Below, in pieces: positions 42,026-52,670 of a DNA stretch of 64,000 nt. Under the pieces are notes generated by a model. That model worked only from the letters and a program-made list of their open reading frames with translations, ran no database searches and was not told the origin of the DNA. Position 1 is the first letter of the stretch; the number at the start of each line of letters is the position of its first letter. Source of the DNA: Rhodococcus sp. HNM0563. Lineage in GTDB: Bacteria; Actinomycetota; Actinomycetes; Mycobacteriales; Mycobacteriaceae. Made by a program: the position numbers and the translations under genes. The stretch covers positions 682,001 through 746,000 of the forward strand of contig NZ_JAASAF010000001.1 in NCBI RefSeq assembly GCF_012726195.1, in the 5' to 3' direction.

Positions 42026-42385
42026 ATGAACGTCTACGTGCCGATTCTGGTGCTCGGCGCAATTGCGCTCGCGTTCGCGCTCTTCTCCGTCGTGGTGGCG
42101 AGCATCGCCGGTCCGAGTCGCTACAACCGGGCGAAGCTCGATGCCTACGAATGCGGCATCGATCCGACACCGCAGCCCACCGGAGGCGGCCGATTTCCGG
42201 TCAAGTACTACCTGACGGCCATGCTGTTCATCATCTTCGACATCGAAATCGTCTTCCTGTACCCCTGGGCGATCCATTTCGATGCGCTCGGGATGTTCGG
42301 TCTGCTCGCCATGGCCCTGTTCATGTTCAACGTGTTCGTTGCATATGCCTACGAGTGGAGACGCGGTGGCCTGACATGGGATTGA
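42026..42385 (+). CDS. nuoA: NADH-quinone oxidoreductase subunit A
   Basis: 119 residues, three membrane helices (about 5-28, 62-84, 88-110). The conserved loop YNRAKLDAYECGIDPTPQPT (with the E-C-G motif) precedes GGRFPVKYYLTAMLFIIFDI and EIVFLYPWA, with the acidic residues of the complex I E-channel. First gene of the nuo operon. ATG 42026 follows CGGAGG by 5 bases; an in-frame start 78 bases upstream is not used. Confidence 0.95.
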   Translation: MNVYVPILVLGAIALAFALFSVVVASIAGPSRYNRAKLDAYECGIDPTPQPTGGGRFPVKYYLTAMLFIIFDIEIVFLYPWAIHFDALGMFGLLAMALFMFNVFVAYAYEWRRGGLTWD

Positions 42386-42469
42386 CGGAAGTCCTCCGAA
42401 GAATCACTCCGTAAATCGATTGCACCCGAATAAGATCCACAATCTTGTCGAAGGTGGTAAGAGTCGGAT

Positions 42470-43024
42470 ATGGGTCTCGAAGAGAAGGTCCCGAGCGGAT
42501 TTCTGCTCAGCACGGTCGAAGTCCTCGCCGGCTTCGCCCGTAAAGGGTCGTTGTGGCCCGCCTCGTTCGGTCTGGCCTGCTGCGCAATCGAGATGATGTC
42601 GACCGCGGGGGGACGTTTCGATATCGCCCGATTCGGTATGGAGGCCTTCCGAGCATCACCGCGACAGGCCGACGTAATGATCGTCGCCGGACGTGTAAGC
42701 CAGAAGATGGCACCTGCACTCCGTCAGGTCTACGACCAGATGGTCGAACCGAAATGGGTTCTGTCGATGGGCGTGTGCGCATCATCAGGGGGCATGTTCA
42801 ACAACTACGCGATCGTGCAGGGGGTCGACCATGTGGTGCCGGTCGACATCTACCTGCCGGGATGTCCACCGCGCCCGGAGATGCTGATCAACGCGATTCT
42901 GGCGTTGCACGACAAGATCCAGCACATGCCGCTCGGAGCCAACCGTGAAGAAGCGGTGCGCGCGGCAGAACAGGCCGCGCTCGCTCAGCGTCCGCTCATC
43001 GAGCTGAAGGTGCCGCGCCGATGA
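42470..43024 (+). CDS. nuoB: NADH-quinone oxidoreductase subunit B
   Basis: 184 residues, peripheral arm subunit holding cluster N2, the last Fe-S centre before quinone. Ligands are the paired cysteines in [20 protein letters not shown], the Cys of [15 protein letters not shown] and the Cys in [17 protein letters not shown]. The C-terminal ~30 residues are an Ala/Glu-rich helix. It begins 84 bp after nuoA, the largest internal gap in the operon, and its stop overlaps the nuoC ATG. Confidence 0.96.
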   Translation: MGLEEKVPSGFLLSTVEVLAGFARKGSLWPASFGLACCAIEMMSTAGGRFDIARFGMEAFRASPRQADVMIVAGRVSQKMAPALRQVYDQMVEPKWVLSMGVCASSGGMFNNYAIVQGVDHVVPVDIYLPGCPPRPEMLINAILALHDKIQHMPLGANREEAVRAAEQAALAQRPLIELKVPRR

Positions 43025-43770
43025 CCGACCCCAACTCACCGGATTCGGCTGCGCCGGAAGTCATCGCGCAGCGCCGCGGGATGTTCGGTATCCACGGGAG
43101 CGGGGACACCAGTGGATACGGCCGGCTCGTGCGCCGTGTCGCTCTGCCGGACAGCAGCCCGAGACCGTTCGGTGGTTACCTCGACGATCTCGCCGACACC
43201 GTCGAAGATGCCCTCAACGACGCGGGCGTCGAAGATGCCCCTAACGACGCGGGCGTCGAAGATGCCCTCTACGACGCGGGGCCCGCCGGATTCGAGGCCG
43301 CCGTGGAGAAGATCGTCGTGTTCCGGGGAGAGATGTCGGTGCACGTGCGCCGCGAACATCTCGTATCGATCGCCCGCACCCTGCGCGACCATCCCGCCCT
43401 ACGCTTCGAGCTGTGCCTCGGCGTCAGCGGCGTTCACTACCCCGAGGACACCGGCCGCGAACTGCACGCGGTATATCCGCTGATGTCGATCACCCACAAC
43501 CGTCGCATCCTCGTCGAGGTCGCCGTGCCCGACGCAGATCCGCACATTCCGTCGCTACACACCGTCTACCCGACAACGGACTGGCACGAACGTGAGGCAT
43601 ACGACTTCTTCGGTCTGGTCTTCGACGGTCATCCGTCGCTCACCCGGATCCAGATGCCCGACGACTGGAACGGACACCCGCAACGCAAGGACTATCCGCT
43701 CGGTGGAATCCCCGTCGAGTACAAGGGTGCACAGATCCCGCCACCGGACGAGCGGAGGGCCTACAGTTGA
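43021..43770 (+). CDS. nuoC: NADH-quinone oxidoreductase subunit C (with internal repeat)
   Basis: 249 residues, peripheral arm subunit close to NuoD. The signature is [20 protein letters not shown] with [20 protein letters not shown] and [20 protein letters not shown]. Between about residues 61 and 87 a 9-residue unit, VEDALNDAG, occurs three times in tandem (a 27-bp DNA repeat), lengthening an acidic linker; the rest is normal. It starts with ATG overlapping nuoB and ends overlapping the nuoD TTG. Confidence 0.94.
   Translation: MTDPNSPDSAAPEVIAQRRGMFGIHGSGDTSGYGRLVRRVALPDSSPRPFGGYLDDLADTVEDALNDAGVEDAPNDAGVEDALYDAGPAGFEAAVEKIVVFRGEMSVHVRREHLVSIARTLRDHPALRFELCLGVSGVHYPEDTGRELHAVYPLMSITHNRRILVEVAVPDADPHIPSLHTVYPTTDWHEREAYDFFGLVFDGHPSLTRIQMPDDWNGHPQRKDYPLGGIPVEYKGAQIPPPDERRAYS
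43201..43281 (+). repeat. 27-bp in-frame triplicated repeat in nuoC
   Basis: Three adjacent units at 43201-43227, 43228-43254 and 43255-43281, each encoding V-E-D-A-x-x-D-A-G. Units differ at two to three bases. The length is a multiple of three, so copy-number changes keep the frame. Confidence 0.92.
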
Positions 43771-45086
43771 CGAACGACGCTGCGATGGAGTCGGACACGG
43801 GAACAACCGTCTACGACGCGGTGGGCCAGGACTGGGACGAGATCAGTGCTGCAGCACGCGCCGCAGGAGAAGACCACATCGTGGTCAACATGGGCCCGCA
43901 GCACCCGTCCACCCACGGCGTACTGCGTCTGATACTCGAGATCGACGGCGAGATGGTGACCGAAGCCAGATGCGGAATCGGTTATCTCCACACCGGAATC
44001 GAGAAGAATCTCGAGTTCCGCAACTGGACGCAAGGCGTCACGTTCGTGACCCGCATGGATTACCTGTCGCCGTTCTTCAACGAGAGCGCCTACTGCCTCG
44101 GTGTCGAGAAGCTCCTCGGCATCACCGATCTGATCCCCGAACGCGCGTCGATCATCCGTGTGATGCTCATGGAACTCAACCGCATCTCGTCTCACCTCGT
44201 GGCCCTCGCCACCGGTGGCATGGAACTCGGCGCCACCACACCGATGTTGTTCGGGTTCCGTGAACGCGAACTCGTCCTCGAAGTGTTCGAAATCGTCACC
44301 GGTCTGCGCATGAACCATGCCTACATCAGGCCCGGTGGTCTCGTGCAGGACCTCCCCTCCGAGGCCGTGCCCAAAATCCGCGACCTGCTGAAACTCATGC
44401 CGAGCCGATTGCGCGACATGGAGTTACTGCTCAACGACAATCCGATCTGGAAGGCGCGGACCGAGGGGATCGGATACCTCGACCTCACCGGGTGCATGGC
44501 GCTCGGCGTCACCGGCCCCGTACTGCGCGCCACGGGACTCCCGCACGATCTTCGCCGGGCACAACCGTACTGCGGATACGAGAATTACGAATTCGACGTC
44601 GTCACCCACACCGGAAACGATTGCTACGGCCGCTACCTGATCCGGGTAGAGGAGATGTGGGAGTCCCTCAAGATCGTCGAACAGTGTCTCGATCGGCTGC
44701 GGCCGGGGCCGGTGATGGTGCAGGACAGGAAGATCGCGTGGCCGGCGCAACTGGCGCTCGGCGCCGATGGACTCGGCAACTCGCTCGAACACATCCGCAC
44801 GATCATGGGCACCTCGATGGAAGATCTCATCCATCATTTCAAACTCGTCACCGAAGGTATCCGGGTGCCCGCCGGTCAGGTGTACGTCGCGGTCGAGTCG
44901 CCCCGTGGAGAACTCGGAGTGCACATGGTCAGCGACGGCGGTACCCGCCCCTATCGAGTGCACTACCGCGACCCGTCGTTCACGAATCTGCAGGCAGTCG
45001 CCGCGATGTGCGAGGGCGGCATGATCTCCGACGTGATCGCCGCGGTCGCCAGCATCGACCCGGTGATGGGGGGAGTGGACAGATGA
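43767..45086 (+). CDS. nuoD: NADH-quinone oxidoreductase subunit D
   Basis: 439 residues, the 49-kDa subunit that forms the quinone pocket with Nuo[21 protein letters not shown] gives the quinone-site His, and [34 protein letters not shown] and the terminal [16 protein letters not shown] are conserved (hydrogenase-like fold without Ni ligands). TTG 43767 is taken as start because GGAGGG lies 6 bases upstream and it overlaps the nuoC stop; ATG 43785 is an alternative. Its stop overlaps the nuoE ATG. Confidence 0.94.
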   Translation: MTNDAAMESDTGTTVYDAVGQDWDEISAAARAAGEDHIVVNMGPQHPSTHGVLRLILEIDGEMVTEARCGIGYLHTGIEKNLEFRNWTQGVTFVTRMDYLSPFFNESAYCLGVEKLLGITDLIPERASIIRVMLMELNRISSHLVALATGGMELGATTPMLFGFRERELVLEVFEIVTGLRMNHAYIRPGGLVQDLPSEAVPKIRDLLKLMPSRLRDMELLLNDNPIWKARTEGIGYLDLTGCMALGVTGPVLRATGLPHDLRRAQPYCGYENYEFDVVTHTGNDCYGRYLIRVEEMWESLKIVEQCLDRLRPGPVMVQDRKIAWPAQLALGADGLGNSLEHIRTIMGTSMEDLIHHFKLVTEGIRVPAGQVYVAVESPRGELGVHMVSDGGTRPYRVHYRDPSFTNLQAVAAMCEGGMISDVIAAVASIDPVMGGVDR

Positions 45087-47191
45087 GCAGTACCGAGCAC
45101 ATCGTGCCGGCCGAACCGGTGTTGATTCCGTTCGGCCCGCGCCCGGAGGAAGACGTCCTGCTCGTACGGCCGGGCGATCGTCGTAGCTATCCCGACGATG
45201 TCCGCGTCCGCCTCGACGTCGACGCCCTGGAGATCATCGCCCGGTATCCGCAGAGCAGGTCGGCGCTGTTGCCGCTGCTGCACCTCGTGCAGTCCGAAGA
45301 CGGTTACGTCTCCCCGGCGGGTATCGAGTTCTGTGCCGGGCATCTCGGGTTGACCGGGGCCGAGGTAGCCGCCGTCGCCACGTTCTACACGATGTACCGC
45401 AGATCTCCGACCGGCACCTACCACGTCGGTGTGTGCACCAACGCGTTGTGCGCGACCATGGGCGGCGACGACATCTTCGCCACGCTCTGCGACCGCCTCG
45501 GTGTGGACAACGGCGAGACCACGACCGACGGCGCGATCACGCTCGAACACATCGAATGCAATGCCGCATGCGACTACGCGCCGGTGATGACCGTCAACTG
45601 GGAACTGTTCGACAATCGCACCGTCGACTCGGCAACGGCGCTCGTCGACGATCTGCTGGCCGGGACGCCCCCCGAACCCACACGCGGCGCGCCGTTGCGG
45701 ACTTTCCGCGACACCGCGCGTCTCCTTGCGGGGTTTCCGGATACTCGTCCAGGGGCACTCGAAGCCGGAGGCAGCGCTGGTGAGCCGTCGGTCGTCGGTC
45801 TGCGCGTCGCTCGAGACAAGAAGATGAAGGCGCCTCCCGTCACCGACGACCCCGTCGTGCACGATGAGCCACTCGACTCCACCCTGACTCCCGTGCTCAC
45901 CGAATACTGGGACGAGGACCGGTCCTGGACTCTCGAGACATACCGGCGCCACCGCGGGTACGAGGCACTGCAGGTCGCGCTGCACAAGGATCCCGACGAG
46001 GTCATCGACGACGTCAAACAATCCGGTCTGCGTGGACGCGGTGGGGCCGGATTCTCGACCGGCACCAAGTGGTCGTTCATTCCTCAGGGCGACGGAAAGC
46101 CGCACTACCTCGTCGTCAACGCCGACGAATCGGAACCGGGCACCTGCAAAGACATCCCCCTGATGCTCGCGACCCCGCACGCGCTCATCGAAGGTGTCAT
46201 CATCTCGGCGTACGCGATCCGCGCAGCGCGCGCCTTCATCTATCTACGCGGTGAAGCGGTACCGGTACTGCGACGGCTGCAGGCCGCCGTCGCCGAAGCC
46301 TACGACGCCGGATATGTCGGCCGCGACATTCTCGGCTCCGGCTTCGACCTCGAACTGGTTGTGCATGCGGGCGCCGGTGCATACATCTGCGGGGAGGAAA
46401 CCGCCCTGCTCGACTCCCTCGAGGGCCGTCGCGGACAGCCACGTCTGCGACCGCCGTTCCCCGCGGTCGCGGGTCTGTACGCATGCCCGACCGTGGTCAA
46501 CAATGTCGAATCCATCGCGAACGTGCCACCGATCATCCGCAACGGTGTCGAGTGGTACCGCTCGATGGGTACCGAGAAATCCCCTGGCTTCGCCATGTTC
46601 TCGCTGTCGGGCCACGTCAACAACCCAGGTCAGTACGAGGCCCCGCTCGGTATCACCCTGCGCGAACTACTCGACCTCGCCGGTGGCGTGCGTCGCGGGC
46701 ACCGTCTCAAGTTCTGGACACCGGGGGGCTCGTCCACTCCGATCTTCACCGACGAACACCTCGACGTTCCACTCGATTACGAGAGTGTGGGGGCAGCCGG
46801 GTCGATGCTCGGCACCCGCGCACTGCAGATCTTCGACGACACCACGTGTGTCGTCCGCACCGTGCTGCGGTGGACGGAGTTCTACGCGCACGAGTCGTGT
46901 GGGAAGTGCACCCCGTGCCGCGAGGGGACGTACTGGCTCGAACAGATCCTGCACCGGCTCGAACACGGACGCGGCACCGAAGCCGACCTCGAGAAACTAC
47001 TCGACATCGCCGACAACATCCTCGGCCGCGCCTTCTGTGCGCTCGGTGACGGCGCCACCAGCCCGATCACGTCCTCACTCGCCTACTTCCGCGATGAATA
47101 CATCGCACATTTCGAGCACGGAGGATGCCCGTTCGAGCACCGCCTGGCAACGCTGCCCGGTGTGCACGCGATCGGAGGAGAAAGCCGATGA
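45083..47191 (+). CDS. nuoEF: NuoE-NuoF fusion (24-kDa and NADH-binding 51-kDa subunits in one frame)
   Basis: 702 residues with no internal stop. Residues 1 to ~245 are NuoE: thioredoxin-like [2Fe-2S] protein with ligands in [14 protein letters not shown] and [12 protein letters not shown]. From about 262 the chain is Nuo[14 protein letters not shown] (NADH/FMN site), [40 protein letters not shown], and the [4Fe-4S] ligands [15 protein letters not shown] with [14 protein letters not shown]. In mycobacteria these are separate genes. Here they share one frame through the linker [21 protein letters not shown] separate NuoF could still start at GTG 45857 or ATG 45824, but neither has a good ribosome site. 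It overlaps nuoD and nuoG by ATGA. Confidence 0.85.
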   Translation: MSSTEHIVPAEPVLIPFGPRPEEDVLLVRPGDRRSYPDDVRVRLDVDALEIIARYPQSRSALLPLLHLVQSEDGYVSPAGIEFCAGHLGLTGAEVAAVATFYTMYRRSPTGTYHVGVCTNALCATMGGDDIFATLCDRLGVDNGETTTDGAITLEHIECNAACDYAPVMTVNWELFDNRTVDSATALVDDLLAGTPPEPTRGAPLRTFRDTARLLAGFPDTRPGALEAGGSAGEPSVVGLRVARDKKMKAPPVTDDPVVHDEPLDSTLTPVLTEYWDEDRSWTLETYRRHRGYEALQVALHKDPDEVIDDVKQSGLRGRGGAGFSTGTKWSFIPQGDGKPHYLVVNADESEPGTCKDIPLMLATPHALIEGVIISAYAIRAARAFIYLRGEAVPVLRRLQAAVAEAYDAGYVGRDILGSGFDLELVVHAGAGAYICGEETALLDSLEGRRGQPRLRPPFPAVAGLYACPTVVNNVESIANVPPIIRNGVEWYRSMGTEKSPGFAMFSLSGHVNNPGQYEAPLGITLRELLDLAGGVRRGHRLKFWTPGGSSTPIFTDEHLDVPLDYESVGAAGSMLGTRALQIFDDTTCVVRTVLRWTEFYAHESCGKCTPCREGTYWLEQILHRLEHGRGTEADLEKLLDIADNILGRAFCALGDGATSPITSSLAYFRDEYIAHFEHGGCPFEHRLATLPGVHAIGGESR

Positions 47192-49638
47192 CCGCCGCAG
47201 CCGAGACGGGAGCCGACGGCACGACCCCCGTCGACCTCGTCACCGCCACAATCGACGGAAGCGAGATCACAGTCCCCAAGGGGACTCTGGTGATCAGGGC
47301 CGCCGAACTCATCGGTATTCAGATCCCCCGGTTCTGCGACCATCCGCTCCTCGACCCGGTCGGAGCGTGCCGACAATGCCTCGTCGAGGTCGAAGGACAG
47401 CGCAAGCCGCTTGCCTCCTGCACCACCGTCGTCACCGACGGGATGATCGTGCGTACGCAGGCCACATCGCCCGTGGCCGACAAAGCGCAGCAGGGCGTGA
47501 TGGAACTGCTGCTCATCAATCACCCTCTCGACTGCCCGGTGTGCGACAAGGGCGGTGAATGCCCGCTGCAGAACCAGGCGATGTCCAACGGCCGACCGCA
47601 GACCCGCTTCGAGGACGTCAAACGTACCTATCCCAAACCGATCGCCATCTCGTCGCAGGTTCTTCTCGACAGGGAACGATGTGTGCTCTGCGCCCGGTGC
47701 ACCCGGTTCTCCGATCAGATCGCCGGCGACCGGTTCATCGACATGCTCGAACGAGGTGCCCTGCAACAGGTCGGTATCTACACCGAGGAACCATTCGAAT
47801 CGTATTTCTCCGGCAACACCGTGCAGGTCTGCCCGGTCGGTGCGCTCACCGGCAGTTCCTACCGATTCCGGGCCCGGCCGTTCGACCTGGTCTCGACCCC
47901 GAGTGTGTGCGAGCACTGCGCCGGAGGCTGCGCGCAACGCACCGACCACCGTCGCGGATCCGTGATGCGCCGTCTCGCCGGCGACGATCCCGAGGTGAAC
48001 GAGGAATGGAACTGCGACAAGGGACGATGGGCGTTCACCTATGCCGGTGAACCCGACCGGCTCACCGGACCGATGATCCGAGACTCTGCAGGAGTCCTGG
48101 TCCCGGCGTCGTGGCCTGCCGCGCTCACCGTTGCGGCCAGGGGGCTCACTGCCGCCCGCGGCAACGCGGGTGTGCTGACCGGCGGACGCCTCACCTGGGA
48201 AGAGTCCTACGCATACGCCAAATTCGCACGCATTGCGCTCGGGACCAACGACATCGACTTCCGGGCACGCGTACACACCGGAGAGGAGACCGGATTCCTC
48301 GGGAGCCGGATCGCAGGTACACGGATGTCCGTGACATACGGCGACCTCGAGAAGGCCCCTGCCGTGCTCCTGGCCGGTCTCGAACCGGAAGAGGAGTCAC
48401 CCCTGATCTTCCTGCGGTTGCGCAAGGCCGTCCGAAAGCGGGGGACGGCGGTGTGGTCGGTGGCGTCGCATGCGAGCCGAGGGTTGGAGAAGATGTCCGG
48501 GGCCCTTCTCGAATGCGTCCCCGGTGATGAGGCCCGAGTGTTCGACGACCTGTGCTCCGGGGGGTGTCCGGAACTCGCTGGGCAGCTGCGGGGGGACGGC
48601 GCGATCATTCTGGTAGGGGAGCGGCTCGCTGCAGCGCCCGGCGCACTGAGCGCGATCGTGCGCGTCGCCGACGTGACCGGTGCACGGCTCGCGTGGGTGC
48701 CTCGCCGCGCGGGCGACCGAGGTGCGCTCGAAGCAGGCGCTTTCCCGACCCTCCTTCCAGGTGGACGGGCAGTCACCGATGCCGAGGCGCGACGCGAAGT
48801 CGAATCGGTTTGGGGCACAGGCCCCGACATACAACCGATACCCGAGGGTCCCGGTCGCGACACTGCGGGCATCCTCGCTGCCGCGGCAGCCGGCGACCTC
48901 GCCGCGTTGGTGGTCGCGGGCGTCGACGTCGCCGACCTACCCGATCCGCACGCTGTCCGCGCCGCACTCGACTCCGCGGCGTTCCTCGTCGGCCTCGACA
49001 TCCGCCGCAGCGACATCACCGACCGGGCCGACGTCGTTTTCCCGGTCGCCCCCGTCGTCGAAAAGGCCGGAACCTTCCTGGACTGGGAAGGACGTGAGCG
49101 GCCGTTCCCGGTCGCACTACGCGACACCGGGGCATTGTCCGACCTGCGCATCCTCGACGCACTTGCCGAGACGATGGGCATCCCGTTCGGCATTCGCGAT
49201 GCGACAGCGGCCCGAGCCGAACTCGTCGAATTGGGGCAACGGCGCAGTTCCCACGTCGAGTTTTCTCCAGCAAGGCCGGTAGCGACACCGAAACCTGTTC
49301 TGGGTGAGGCGGTTCTGTCGACGTGGCGAATGCTCCTCGACGCCGGACGCATGCAGGACGGCGAACCACACCTTGCCGGGACCGCGCGGGCACCCGTCGC
49401 GCGCATGTCCGCCGCGACCGCTGACGAGGTGGGTGTGCGTGAGGGCGACCCACTGACGGTATCGACGGAGCGTGGCGAGATCACCCTCCCCGCGGTGATC
49501 GATACCCTCCCTGATCGCGTCGTGTGGATTCCCATGAACACTGCCGGGTCGGAAGTGCACGAACGACTCGCCGTCGACGCAGGAGCGATCGTGCGGATCC
49601 GCGCCGCAGCAGCCGCCGGTGAGGAGGCACGACAATGA
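47188..49638 (+). CDS. nuoG: NADH-quinone oxidoreductase subunit G
   Basis: 816 residues. The N-terminal ferredoxin-like part binds N1b ([20 protein letters not shown] plus the following SC), N5 ([20 protein letters not shown], with a His ligand) and N4 ([20 protein letters not shown] with [11 protein letters not shown]). [20 protein letters not shown] resembles the N7 site start. The remainder (about 290-816) is a molybdopterin-oxidoreductase-like fold that has lost its cofactor, ending in a short DMSOR C-terminal barrel. ATG 47188 overlaps the NuoF stop; it ends in the nuoH ATG. Confidence 0.94.
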   Translation: MTAAAETGADGTTPVDLVTATIDGSEITVPKGTLVIRAAELIGIQIPRFCDHPLLDPVGACRQCLVEVEGQRKPLASCTTVVTDGMIVRTQATSPVADKAQQGVMELLLINHPLDCPVCDKGGECPLQNQAMSNGRPQTRFEDVKRTYPKPIAISSQVLLDRERCVLCARCTRFSDQIAGDRFIDMLERGALQQVGIYTEEPFESYFSGNTVQVCPVGALTGSSYRFRARPFDLVSTPSVCEHCAGGCAQRTDHRRGSVMRRLAGDDPEVNEEWNCDKGRWAFTYAGEPDRLTGPMIRDSAGVLVPASWPAALTVAARGLTAARGNAGVLTGGRLTWEESYAYAKFARIALGTNDIDFRARVHTGEETGFLGSRIAGTRMSVTYGDLEKAPAVLLAGLEPEEESPLIFLRLRKAVRKRGTAVWSVASHASRGLEKMSGALLECVPGDEARVFDDLCSGGCPELAGQLRGDGAIILVGERLAAAPGALSAIVRVADVTGARLAWVPRRAGDRGALEAGAFPTLLPGGRAVTDAEARREVESVWGTGPDIQPIPEGPGRDTAGILAAAAAGDLAALVVAGVDVADLPDPHAVRAALDSAAFLVGLDIRRSDITDRADVVFPVAPVVEKAGTFLDWEGRERPFPVALRDTGALSDLRILDALAETMGIPFGIRDATAARAELVELGQRRSSHVEFSPARPVATPKPVLGEAVLSTWRMLLDAGRMQDGEPHLAGTARAPVARMSAATADEVGVREGDPLTVSTERGEITLPAVIDTLPDRVVWIPMNTAGSEVHERLAVDAGAIVRIRAAAAAGEEARQ

Positions 49639-50945
49639 CCGTCGGAGCATCCCCGAGCGTCAGCGCGCACGAAGTCGACCTGTCGATGTTCGGCATCGAT
49701 CCGTGGTGGCTGGTGATAGCCAAGGCAATCGTGATCTTCGCGTTCCTCGTTCTCACCACGCTCGTGCTGATCCTGGCCGAACGTAAAGTCATGGCCTGGA
49801 TGCAGATGAGGGTGGGGCCCGACCGGGTGGGCCCGAAAGGCCTGCTCCAAACCGTCGCGGACGGTATCAAACTCGGCCTCAAGGAAGGCATCACACCTAC
49901 CGGCGTCGACAAACCGATCTACTTGCTGGCACCGGTCATCGCGACCGCACCCGCGTTCATGGCCTTCGCAGTGATCCCGTTCGGTCCTTCGGTGTCGGTG
50001 TTCGGACACATCACACCGTTGCAGTTGACCGATCTTCCGGTCGCCGTCCTCTACATCCTGGCTGTCACCTCGGTGGGGGTCTACGGCATCGTCCTTGCAG
50101 GCTGGGCGTCCGGGTCCACCTACCCACTCCTCGGTGGGCTGCGTTCGACGGCGCAGGTGATCTCCTACGAGATCGCGATGGGCCTTACCTTCGCGGCGGT
50201 GTTTCTGCTGTCCGGCACGATGTCGACCTCGGGGATCGTCGCCGCGCAGGACGGCCTGTGGTACATCGTGCTGCTGATTCCGTCGTTCGTGATCTATTCG
50301 GTGTCGATGGTCGGCGAAACCAACCGTGCACCGTTCGATCTCCCCGAGGCCGAAGGCGAACTCGTCGGAGGTTTCCACACCGAATACTCGTCGCTGCGCT
50401 TTGCCATGTTCATGCTGGCCGAATACGTGAACATGATCACCGTCTCGGCGCTGTCGACCACGATGTTCCTGGGCGGCTGGCACGCACCCTGGCCCTTCAA
50501 CATGGGTAGCTGGGCGAACTCCGGATGGTGGCCGGTGCTGTGGTTCATCCTCAAGGTGTGGGCTGTGCTGTTCGTCTTCGTATGGCTGCGCAGCACGCTT
50601 CCGCGACTTCGATACGACCAGTTCATGGCATTGGGATGGAAACTGCTCATCCCGATCGCCGTGATCTGGGTGATGGTCGTCGCCGTCGTACGACAACTCG
50701 CAGGCGACGACATCCTCCCTCGCTCAGCGACCCTCATCGTCGCCGGCGCGCTCCTCACGGCAGTGTTGTTCGCCTACCTGACATTCCGTTCCCGCCGCGG
50801 CGATCGACAACGGCCCGCGCCGCGCCCGCCGAGTAGGTCCGACTTCGACCCGATGGCAGGAGGATTCCCGGTTCCGCCGATCCCGGTTCCGTCCGCGCAA
50901 GCCACATCCAAGGAGGCGAGCGATGCCCGAAAAATCGATGTCTGA
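49635..50945 (+). CDS. nuoH: NADH-quinone oxidoreductase subunit H
   Basis: 436 residues, eight predicted membrane helices forming the quinone channel with NuoB and Nuo[21 protein letters not shown], the signature loop, and [20 protein letters not shown] with [19 protein letters not shown] are conserved. The last ~55 residues are a Pro-rich cytoplasmic tail. It overlaps nuoG by ATGA and nuoI by 23 bp. Confidence 0.96.
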   Translation: MTVGASPSVSAHEVDLSMFGIDPWWLVIAKAIVIFAFLVLTTLVLILAERKVMAWMQMRVGPDRVGPKGLLQTVADGIKLGLKEGITPTGVDKPIYLLAPVIATAPAFMAFAVIPFGPSVSVFGHITPLQLTDLPVAVLYILAVTSVGVYGIVLAGWASGSTYPLLGGLRSTAQVISYEIAMGLTFAAVFLLSGTMSTSGIVAAQDGLWYIVLLIPSFVIYSVSMVGETNRAPFDLPEAEGELVGGFHTEYSSLRFAMFMLAEYVNMITVSALSTTMFLGGWHAPWPFNMGSWANSGWWPVLWFILKVWAVLFVFVWLRSTLPRLRYDQFMALGWKLLIPIAVIWVMVVAVVRQLAGDDILPRSATLIVAGALLTAVLFAYLTFRSRRGDRQRPAPRPPSRSDFDPMAGGFPVPPIPVPSAQATSKEASDARKIDV

Positions 50946-51492
50946 ACTGTTGGGTCCGCTGGCGGGTTTCGGTGTGACCCTCTCGACCATGTTCAAGAAG
51001 CCGAACACCGAGTTCTACCCCGAGGTGAAAACGCCGACCGCACCGCGCTATCACGGCAGGCATCAACTCAACCGTTATCCGGACGGGCTGGAGAAATGCA
51101 TCGGCTGCGAGTTGTGTGCATGGGCGTGCCCGGCCGACGCGATCTTCGTCGAGGGTGCCGACAACACCGAGACCGAGCGTTACTCACCGGGTGAACGGTA
51201 CGGCCGGGACTATCAGATCAACTACCTGCGCTGCATCGGCTGCGGCCTGTGCATCGAAGCGTGCCCCACGCGTGCGCTGACGATGACCAACGATTTTGAG
51301 ATGGTCGATGACAACCGCACCGACCTCATCTACACGAAGGACCGGTTGCTCGCTCCCCTCCAACCCGGAATGGCTGCCCCGCCGCATCCGATGGCGCCGG
51401 GAGCAACCGACGACGACTACTACCGCGGTACCCTGCCCGCGCCCGACGCCTCCCCGAACCGGCCCGACGGTGACGCGGAGCAGGCATCGTGA
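50923..51492 (+). CDS. nuoI: NADH-quinone oxidoreductase subunit I
   Basis: 189 residues. Two ferredoxin motifs bind N6a and N6b: [20 protein letters not shown] and [20 protein letters not shown]. The N-terminal amphipathic helix lies on the membrane arm. The last ~40 residues are a Pro/Asp-rich tail seen in actinobacterial NuoI. ATG 50923 has AAGGAGG upstream and lies inside the nuoH end. It overlaps nuoJ by GTGA. Confidence 0.96.
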   Translation: MPEKSMSELLGPLAGFGVTLSTMFKKPNTEFYPEVKTPTAPRYHGRHQLNRYPDGLEKCIGCELCAWACPADAIFVEGADNTETERYSPGERYGRDYQINYLRCIGCGLCIEACPTRALTMTNDFEMVDDNRTDLIYTKDRLLAPLQPGMAAPPHPMAPGATDDDYYRGTLPAPDASPNRPDGDAEQAS

Positions 51493-52322
51493 CCGCCGCT
51501 GCGCTCGCGGCCGACGCGACGTCGACCGGGGAGGCGGTGCAGTTCTGGATCCTCGGCACGGTCGCTGTGGTCGGGGCGCTCGGTGTGGTCGGCGCAGCGA
51601 AAGCGGTCTACTCCGCGCTCTTCCTCGCCATGACCATGATCGTGCTCGCGATCTTCTACATCGCTCAGGGCGCACTGTTCCTCGGTGTGGTCCAGGTGGT
51701 CGTCTACACCGGTGCCGTCATGATGCTGTTCCTGTTCGTGCTCATGCTGGTCGGCATCGACTCGTCCGACTCACTCGTGGAAACCCTTCGAGCGCAACGC
51801 CTTCTCGCCATCGTGGTCGGACTCGGATTCGGGATCCTGCTTGTCGGTGGCCTCGGGAACGTAGCGACCACAGCGTTCGTCGGTCTCGACGACGCGAACG
51901 AGGCGGGCAACGTCGAAGCGCTCGCCGAACTGCTCTTCCTCGACTACGTGTGGGCCTTCGAACTCACCGGAGCGCTCCTGATCACCGCAACGGTCGGCGC
52001 GATGGTGCTCGCACACCGCGAACGCGTCCGGCCGCGGGAAACACAACGGGAGTTGGCCGAACGCCGGTTCAGAGAGGGCGGTCGGGTCACCCCACTGCCC
52101 CCGCCCGGCGTGTATGCACGGCACAACGCAGCCGACGTCCCGGCGCTGCTGCCCGACGGCTCGTTCTCCGACGAGTCCGTCGGTCCACTCCTCCGGCGGA
52201 TCGGCCGTGGTTGGGAACCAACCGACCTGGGTGTGCCCGGTCCGGCGACCCTTCGGGAGAGGGGACGCCCCCTGGAGGAAGACCCGGTCCGGCAGACCAC
52301 GGAGAAGGGGGATCAGGGGTGA
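51489..52322 (+). CDS. nuoJ: NADH-quinone oxidoreductase subunit J
   Basis: 277 residues: five membrane helices in about 1-175, then a ~100-residue hydrophilic tail. [20 protein letters not shown] and [20 protein letters not shown] (the pi-bulge helix) are typical. The tail ([20 protein letters not shown] and on) is longer than in E. coli but usual in actinobacteria. Start is GTG 51489 within the nuoI stop; the stop overlaps the nuoK GTG. Confidence 0.93.
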   Translation: MTAAALAADATSTGEAVQFWILGTVAVVGALGVVGAAKAVYSALFLAMTMIVLAIFYIAQGALFLGVVQVVVYTGAVMMLFLFVLMLVGIDSSDSLVETLRAQRLLAIVVGLGFGILLVGGLGNVATTAFVGLDDANEAGNVEALAELLFLDYVWAFELTGALLITATVGAMVLAHRERVRPRETQRELAERRFREGGRVTPLPPPGVYARHNAADVPALLPDGSFSDESVGPLLRRIGRGWEPTDLGVPGPATLRERGRPLEEDPVRQTTEKGDQG

Positions 52323-52618
52323 ATCCGGAGAACTACCTGTATCTGTCCGCACTGCTGTTCACGATCGGCGCATCCGGAGTGCTGCTGCGACGCAACGCGA
52401 TCGTCGTGTTCATGAGCATCGAACTGATGCTCAACGCCGCCAATCTGGCGTTCGTCACTTTCGCCCGGATGCACGGCAATCTGCACGGCCAGGTGTTCGC
52501 GTTCTTCACGATGGTCGTGGCGGCCGCGGAAGTGGTGGTGGGACTCGCGATCATCGTCACGATCTTCCGGAGCCGCCGTTCGGCGTCGGTCGACAACGCC
52601 AATCTCCTCAAGTACTGA
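52319..52618 (+). CDS. nuoK: NADH-quinone oxidoreductase subunit K
   Basis: 99 residues, three membrane helices, the usual length. [20 protein letters not shown] and [17 protein letters not shown] carry the two conserved membrane Glu residues of the proton path. GTG 52319 overlaps nuoJ. 52 bp separate it from nuoL. Confidence 0.95.
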   Translation: MNPENYLYLSALLFTIGASGVLLRRNAIVVFMSIELMLNAANLAFVTFARMHGNLHGQVFAFFTMVVAAAEVVVGLAIIVTIFRSRRSASVDNANLLKY

Positions 52619-52670
52619 CCGTCAGGACGGTGAGTGTGACCGCACAGCAAGCGACGAGAGGACGTGCGTC

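Noticed and set aside
40122..42170. 682-codon minus-strand frame opposite the second Hsp70-like gene, the receiver gene and nuoA
   Set aside because: Arg/Gly-rich antisense frame across three genes; no domain or ribosome site.
48207..50696. 829-codon minus-strand frame opposite nuoG and nuoH
   Set aside because: Antisense to conserved complex I genes; the sequence is low complexity and matches nothing.
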